Below, in pieces: positions 59,159 through 64,000 of a stretch of 64,000 bases of DNA. The notes under the pieces are model-generated. The model did no database searches. It was not told where the DNA came from and was given only the letters and a program-made list of their open reading frames with translations. Location of the stretch: NCBI RefSeq assembly GCF_001655615.1, contig NZ_CP011567.1:1125001-1189000 (forward strand), in the 5' to 3' direction. Source of the DNA: Pseudomonas sp. GR 6-02 (lineage in GTDB: Bacteria; Pseudomonadota; Gammaproteobacteria; Pseudomonadales; Pseudomonadaceae). The position numbers and the translations under genes were made by a program. Each line of letters starts with the position of its first letter. Within the stretch, counting starts at the first letter, position 1.

Positions 59159-59301
59159 AGAGAAAATGGCCTTTCGCCCGAAAAAACTTTGACCTGACGG
59201 ACAAGGCTCTAAATCGGGAACTTTAGTTGTACGCAGGGGTATTCCCGGCCCTGCACGGGCCAGGAAATACGTATTTCTGGAAGGGGAGCAAGACGCGCAA
59301 A

Positions 59302-59646
59302 TCAGTGTTTTGGCTTGTCGTTTTCGGTCGACAAATCGTGCAAGTGACGACGGGACAAGGCGAGAAAACGCGGGGTTGGACCGACGTCTTCGTACAGCGG
59401 ATCGCCTTCTTCATCGGTGGCGACCACCGTTGACCCTTTCACATACGGAAAGCTCGCTTCGAGCTCTTCCAGGGCGGCGCCAATCAATTCTCCGAGCAGT
59501 TCTTCAGGGTGCCGTTTGGGGTACATATCGATAATCGCCGCCAGCCGTGCGGCGGCTTCCACGTCCAGACGAATCGTGTAGCCGGAGTCGGTCAGGCGAC
59601 CCTTGGCGTTTTCTTCCCAGTGCTTGGCAAGCTCGCGGATTTTCAT
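59302..59646 (-). CDS. Small protein annotated in related genomes as pilin-assembly/type 1 pili tip component
   Basis: 114 aa starting MKIRELAKHWEENAKGRLTD. The N-terminal half resembles a ribbon-helix-helix-like segment (YTIRLDVEAAARLAAIIDMY) and the C-terminal half is acidic. From memory the same protein precedes ppc in other Pseudomonas and is called a type 1 pili tip component or pilin assembly protein, a name I cannot support from the sequence; it has no signal peptide. The start at 59646 has GAGGTCATT upstream. Confidence 0.7.
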   Translation of the reverse strand: MKIRELAKHWEENAKGRLTDSGYTIRLDVEAAARLAAIIDMYPKRHPEELLGELIGAALEELEASFPYVKGSTVVATDEEGDPLYEDVGPTPRFLALSRRHLHDLSTENDKPKH

Positions 59647-59848
59647 AATGACCTCATTACGCACCTGCTCATGGCAGGCCGGGTGAGTGTCCGGCGGTGG
59701 CCGGTGGCAAGCCGTTGTACGGCTTGGTGTTGAGCCTAGCTGCAACGTTCGGGGTTTGCAGTCCCTGGTTTACTTGTAAGAACCGCTTTACAACGGCACT
59801 CTCTATTATCAAAGCATAGCCGCCCGGATTTTCGCTGGAGAACTGCTG

Positions 59849-62479
59849 ATGACCGATATTGATGCACGCTTGCGCGAGGACGTTCACCTGTTGGGTGAGC
59901 TATTGGGCAACACCATTCGCGAGCAGTACGGGGATGGCTTTATCGACAAGATCGAGCAAATCCGCAAAGGCGCCAAGGCCGACCGTCGCGGTTCGATGGA
60001 TGCCGAACTCAGCGCCAGCCTCAACCAGTTGAGCGAGGACGAATTGCTGCCGGTGGCGCGGGCGTTCAACCAGTTCCTCAACCTGGCCAATATCGCCGAG
60101 CAATATCAGCTGATTCACCGCCGCGAAGAGTCACAACCCGCGCCGTTCGAGGCCCGGGTGTTGCCGGAGCTGCTCACTCGCCTGTTGGCTGCGGGGCATG
60201 ACGCCGAATCCCTGGCCCGGCAATTGGGGCGGGTGGACATCGAGCTGGTATTGACGGCGCACCCCACCGAAGTGGCGCGACGCACACTGATCCAGAAATA
60301 CGACGCGATCGCCGCGCAACTGGCGGCCCTGGATCATCGCGACCTGACCAGCGCCGAGCGCGAGCAGATCAAGACCACCTTGCAGCGCCTGATCGCCGAA
60401 GCCTGGCACACCGAAGAAATCCGCCGCACCCGCCCGACACCTGTAGACGAAGCCAAGTGGGGCTTTGCGGTGATCGAGCATTCGCTGTGGCAGGCGATTC
60501 CCAACTATTTGCGCAAGGCCGACCAGGCCCTACATGCCGCCACCGGCCTGCACCTGCCGCTGGAGGCCGCGCCGATTCGCTTCGCCTCGTGGATGGGCGG
60601 CGACCGCGACGGTAACCCCAACGTCACCGCCGCCGTGACCCGCGAAGTATTGTTGCTGGCTCGCTGGATGGCTGCCGATTTGTATGTGCGCGATGTCGAT
60701 CACCTCGCCGCCGAATTGTCGATGCAACAGGCCAGCGACGCCCTGAAAGCCAAGGCTGGCGACAGCGCCGAGCCTTACCGCGCGGTACTCAAACAGCTGC
60801 GTGAGCGCCTGCGCGCAACCCGTAATTGGGCCCAGGCCTCCCTGACGGCCACCACGCCGGCGTCCGCCGATGTGCTGCAAAACAACCGCGACCTGCTGGA
60901 CCCGTTGGAGCTGTGTTACCACTCGCTGCATGAATGCGGCATGGGCGTTATCGCCGATGGCCCGTTGCTCGACTGCCTGCGCCGAGCGGTGACGTTCGGG
61001 CTGTTTCTGGTGCGCCTCGATGTGCGACAGGACTCCTCGCGCCACACCGCAGCCATGACCGAAATCACCGATTACCTCGGCCTGGGTCGTTATGAGGACT
61101 GGAACGAAGAGGAGCGCATCGCCTTCCTGATGCGCGAACTGAACAATCGCCGGCCGTTGCTGCCGGCCTACTTCAAGCCGTCTGCCGACACCGCCGAAGT
61201 GCTGGCGACGTGCCGGGAAATCGCTGCCGCGCCGGGGGCTTCCCTCGGCTCGTATGTGATTTCCATGGCTGGCGCTGCTTCCGACGTGCTGGCCGTGCAG
61301 TTGCTGCTTAAGGAATCCGGCGTGTTGCGGCCGATGCGCGTGGTGCCGCTGTTCGAAACCCTCGCCGACCTCGATAACGCGGGCCCGGTGATCGAAAAGC
61401 TGTTGTTGCTGCCGGGTTATCGCTCGCGCCTGCAAGGGCCGCAGGAAGTGATGATCGGTTATTCCGACTCGGCCAAGGACGCCGGCACTACGGCGGCGGC
61501 CTGGGCGCAGTATCGGGCGCAGGAGCGTCTGGTGGATATTTGCCGGGAGCAACAAGTGGAGCTGCTGTTGTTCCACGGCCGTGGCGGCACCGTGGGCCGT
61601 GGTGGCGGCCCGGCGCACGCAGCGATTCTGTCGCAGCCGCCGGGGTCGGTGGCGGGGCGTTTCCGCACCACCGAGCAGGGGGAAATGATTCGTTTCAAAT
61701 TCGGCCTGCCGGACATCGCGGAGCAAAACCTCAATCTGTACCTGGCGGCGGTGCTGGAAGCGACCTTGCTGCCGCCACCACCTCCTACGCCTGCCTGGCG
61801 CCATTTGATGGACGAACTGGCCGCCGATGGGGTCAAGGCTTACCGCGCCGTGGTGCGGGAAAATCCGCAGTTCGTCGAGTATTTCCGCCAGTCCACCCCG
61901 GAGCAGGAGTTGGGGCGCTTACCGTTGGGCAGCCGCCCGGCCAAGCGCCGCGCCGGCGGCATCGAAAGCCTGCGCGCCATTCCGTGGATTTTCGGCTGGA
62001 CCCAGACGCGCCTGATGTTGCCGGCCTGGCTCGGCTGGGAAACGGCGCTGAGCAAGGCGCTGGAGCGCGGCGAAGGGGAGCTGCTGGGGCAGATGCGCGA
62101 GCAATGGCCGTTCTTCCGCACCCGCATCGATATGCTGGAAATGGTGCTGGCCAAGGCCGACGCCGATATCGCCCAGTCTTACGACGAGCGCCTGGTCGAG
62201 CCGGATCTGCTCCCTTTGGGTGCGCATTTACGCGACCTATTGTCGCAGGCCTGTGCGGTGGTCCTGGGGCTGACGGGTCAGTCCCAGCTACTGGCACATA
62301 GCCCAGACACCCTTGAATTCATCCGCCTGCGCAACACCTACCTCGACCCGCTGCATCTATTGCAGGCCGAACTGTTGGCCCGTTCGCGGCAGCAGGATGA
62401 AGCGCAGGGCAGCCCGGTAGAACAGGCGTTGCTGGTGTCTGTGGCGGGGATTGCCGCCGGTTTGCGAAATACCGGCTAA
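59849..62479 (+). CDS. ppc: Phosphoenolpyruvate carboxylase
   Basis: 876 aa. Carboxylates PEP to oxaloacetate, the main anaplerotic step. The catalytic histidine H138 is in [13 protein letters not shown], the same position as in E. coli; the lysine/arginine region is [11 protein letters not shown], and the glycine-rich [20 protein letters not shown] loop closes over the active site. The C-terminus ends in RNTG, as needed for allosteric aspartate inhibition. Divergent from the small gene at 59302. Confidence 0.97.
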   Translation: MTDIDARLREDVHLLGELLGNTIREQYGDGFIDKIEQIRKGAKADRRGSMDAELSASLNQLSEDELLPVARAFNQFLNLANIAEQYQLIHRREESQPAPFEARVLPELLTRLLAAGHDAESLARQLGRVDIELVLTAHPTEVARRTLIQKYDAIAAQLAALDHRDLTSAEREQIKTTLQRLIAEAWHTEEIRRTRPTPVDEAKWGFAVIEHSLWQAIPNYLRKADQALHAATGLHLPLEAAPIRFASWMGGDRDGNPNVTAAVTREVLLLARWMAADLYVRDVDHLAAELSMQQASDALKAKAGDSAEPYRAVLKQLRERLRATRNWAQASLTATTPASADVLQNNRDLLDPLELCYHSLHECGMGVIADGPLLDCLRRAVTFGLFLVRLDVRQDSSRHTAAMTEITDYLGLGRYEDWNEEERIAFLMRELNNRRPLLPAYFKPSADTAEVLATCREIAAAPGASLGSYVISMAGAASDVLAVQLLLKESGVLRPMRVVPLFETLADLDNAGPVIEKLLLLPGYRSRLQGPQEVMIGYSDSAKDAGTTAAAWAQYRAQERLVDICREQQVELLLFHGRGGTVGRGGGPAHAAILSQPPGSVAGRFRTTEQGEMIRFKFGLPDIAEQNLNLYLAAVLEATLLPPPPPTPAWRHLMDELAADGVKAYRAVVRENPQFVEYFRQSTPEQELGRLPLGSRPAKRRAGGIESLRAIPWIFGWTQTRLMLPAWLGWETALSKALERGEGELLGQMREQWPFFRTRIDMLEMVLAKADADIAQSYDERLVEPDLLPLGAHLRDLLSQACAVVLGLTGQSQLLAHSPDTLEFIRLRNTYLDPLHLLQAELLARSRQQDEAQGSPVEQALLVSVAGIAAGLRNTG

Positions 62480-63430
<951 letters not shown>

Positions 63431-63452
63431 AAAGTCTGATCGGCTTCATCTT

Positions 63453-63482
63453 CTACGGCCCGCTTGCGGGCCGTAGTTGTTT
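63453..63482 (+). terminator. Hairpin after adk
   Basis: CTACGGCCCG/CGGGCCGTAG with a CTTG loop, then TTGTTT. It lies between adk and tsaB and may end part of the adk transcript. Confidence 0.75.
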
Positions 63483-63523
63483 ATACTGGCGCACTTTTTC
63501 TGACCTCTCTTACGGATACATCG

Positions 63524-64000
63524 ATGAGCACCTTGCTGGCCCTGGACACCGCGACTGAAGCTTGCTCCGTTGCCTTGCTGCATGACGGCAAGGTCACGAG
63601 CCATTACGAGGTGATCCCGCGCCTGCATGCGCAGAAGCTGTTGCCGATGATTCAGCAACTGCTGGCCGATGCCGGGACCACGCTGCAAGCGGTCGACGCC
63701 ATTGCGTTCGGTCGTGGGCCGGGCGCGTTTACCGGTGTGCGGATCGCCATTGGCGTGGTGCAAGGGCTGGCGTTTGCGCTGGACCGTCCGGTGTTGCCGG
63801 TCTCCAACCTCGCGGTGCTCGCCCAGCGGGCTTATCGCGAACACGGCGTCAGCCAGGTCGCGGCAGCCATCGATGCGCGTATGGATGAGGTGTATTGGGG
63901 CTGCTACCGCGAAACGGCGGGGGAGATGCGGCTGGTGGGCAACGAAGCGGTATTGCCACCGGAAGCCGCCGCGTTGCCGGTCGATGCCAGCGGCGAGTGG
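63524..64000 (+). CDS. tsaB: tRNA threonylcarbamoyladenosine biosynthesis protein TsaB (3'-truncated)
   Basis: 159 codons are visible before the window edge, of a usual 220-225. MSTLLALDTATEACSVALLH and the GRGPGAFTGVRIAIGVVQGL motif identify TsaB, the TsaD partner in making t6A at position 37 of ANN-decoding tRNAs. The ATG is 93 nt after adk. Truncation is due to the window only. Confidence 0.95.
   Translation, partial: MSTLLALDTATEACSVALLHDGKVTSHYEVIPRLHAQKLLPMIQQLLADAGTTLQAVDAIAFGRGPGAFTGVRIAIGVVQGLAFALDRPVLPVSNLAVLAQRAYREHGVSQVAAAIDARMDEVYWGCYRETAGEMRLVGNEAVLPPEAAALPVDASGEW

Overview
The window is chromosomal DNA of a Pseudomonas, most likely of the P. fluorescens complex. The evidence is the gene order queA-tgt-yajC-secD-secF, xerD-dsbC-hom-thrC, wspABCDEF-wspR-prfB-lysS and lptF-ppc-adk-tsaB (the order I recall from P. 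aeruginosa and P. fluorescens genomes), Pseudomonas-specific families (DUF3077, DUF3509), GC-rich codon use, and many Pseudomonas REP-type intergenic palindromes.

Layout. 1-2520: the 3' three quarters of a 23S rRNA gene, a 5S rRNA gene and the operon terminator. 2631-4139: an M24-type peptidase, a gamma-glutamylcyclotransferase-like protein and a small membrane protein. 4369-9507 (minus): a four-gene NAD-dependent molybdenum formate dehydrogenase operon, fdsG-fdsB-fdsA-fdsD, with ATGA-type overlaps and a candidate ANR box about 320 bp upstream. 9508-14000: an accessory stretch. It holds a DUF3077 gene preceded by a coupled 38-codon ORF and a heavily structured, C4-antisense-like leader RNA; a tightly coupled cassette of a 31-aa ORF, an XRE-ImmA/IrrE metallopeptidase and a DUF4411 PIN-like protein; and two proteins of unknown function. 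A tRNA-Leu(CAA) gene closes this region.

14305-25332 is conserved core: tRNA queuosine synthesis and Sec translocation (queA, tgt, yajC, secD, secF), a glycine-zipper envelope protein, xerD, dsbC, hom and thrC. 25466-35737 holds a truncated EvgS-like sensor, a DUF3509 protein, a periplasmic binding-like protein overlapping a CoA-transferase gene, yaeQ, recJ, an old-yellow-enzyme reductase, opgD and a conserved 61-aa protein. 35826-41628 (minus) is a polyamine/GABA-type ABC transporter operon ending in gamma-aminobutyraldehyde dehydrogenase (ydcS-ydcT-ydcU-ydcV-patD), which pairs uptake with oxidation of the aldehyde intermediate.

41928-50397 is a complete Wsp surface-sensing system. WspA, WspB and WspD form the receptor array, WspC and WspF set receptor methylation, WspE is the CheA-type kinase, and WspR is a diguanylate cyclase with an intact GGEEF motif and I-site. 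prfB (with its programmed +1 frameshift) and lysS follow. Then come a TetR regulator, a lipoprotein, a HExxxH/QEGLA metallopeptidase-like protein, a lipoprotein hydrolase, the AlgU-type pair DUF4398-lptF, a pilin-assembly-type small protein, ppc, adk and the start of tsaB, which runs off the window.

The most unusual items are the structured-RNA/38-aa ORF/DUF3077 unit, the three-gene XRE-ImmA-PIN cassette with palindromes in front of it, the truncated EvgS-like sensor, and the tyrosine-carboxypeptidase-like HExxxH protein. No CRISPR array, insertion sequence, prophage or complete integrative element was seen.
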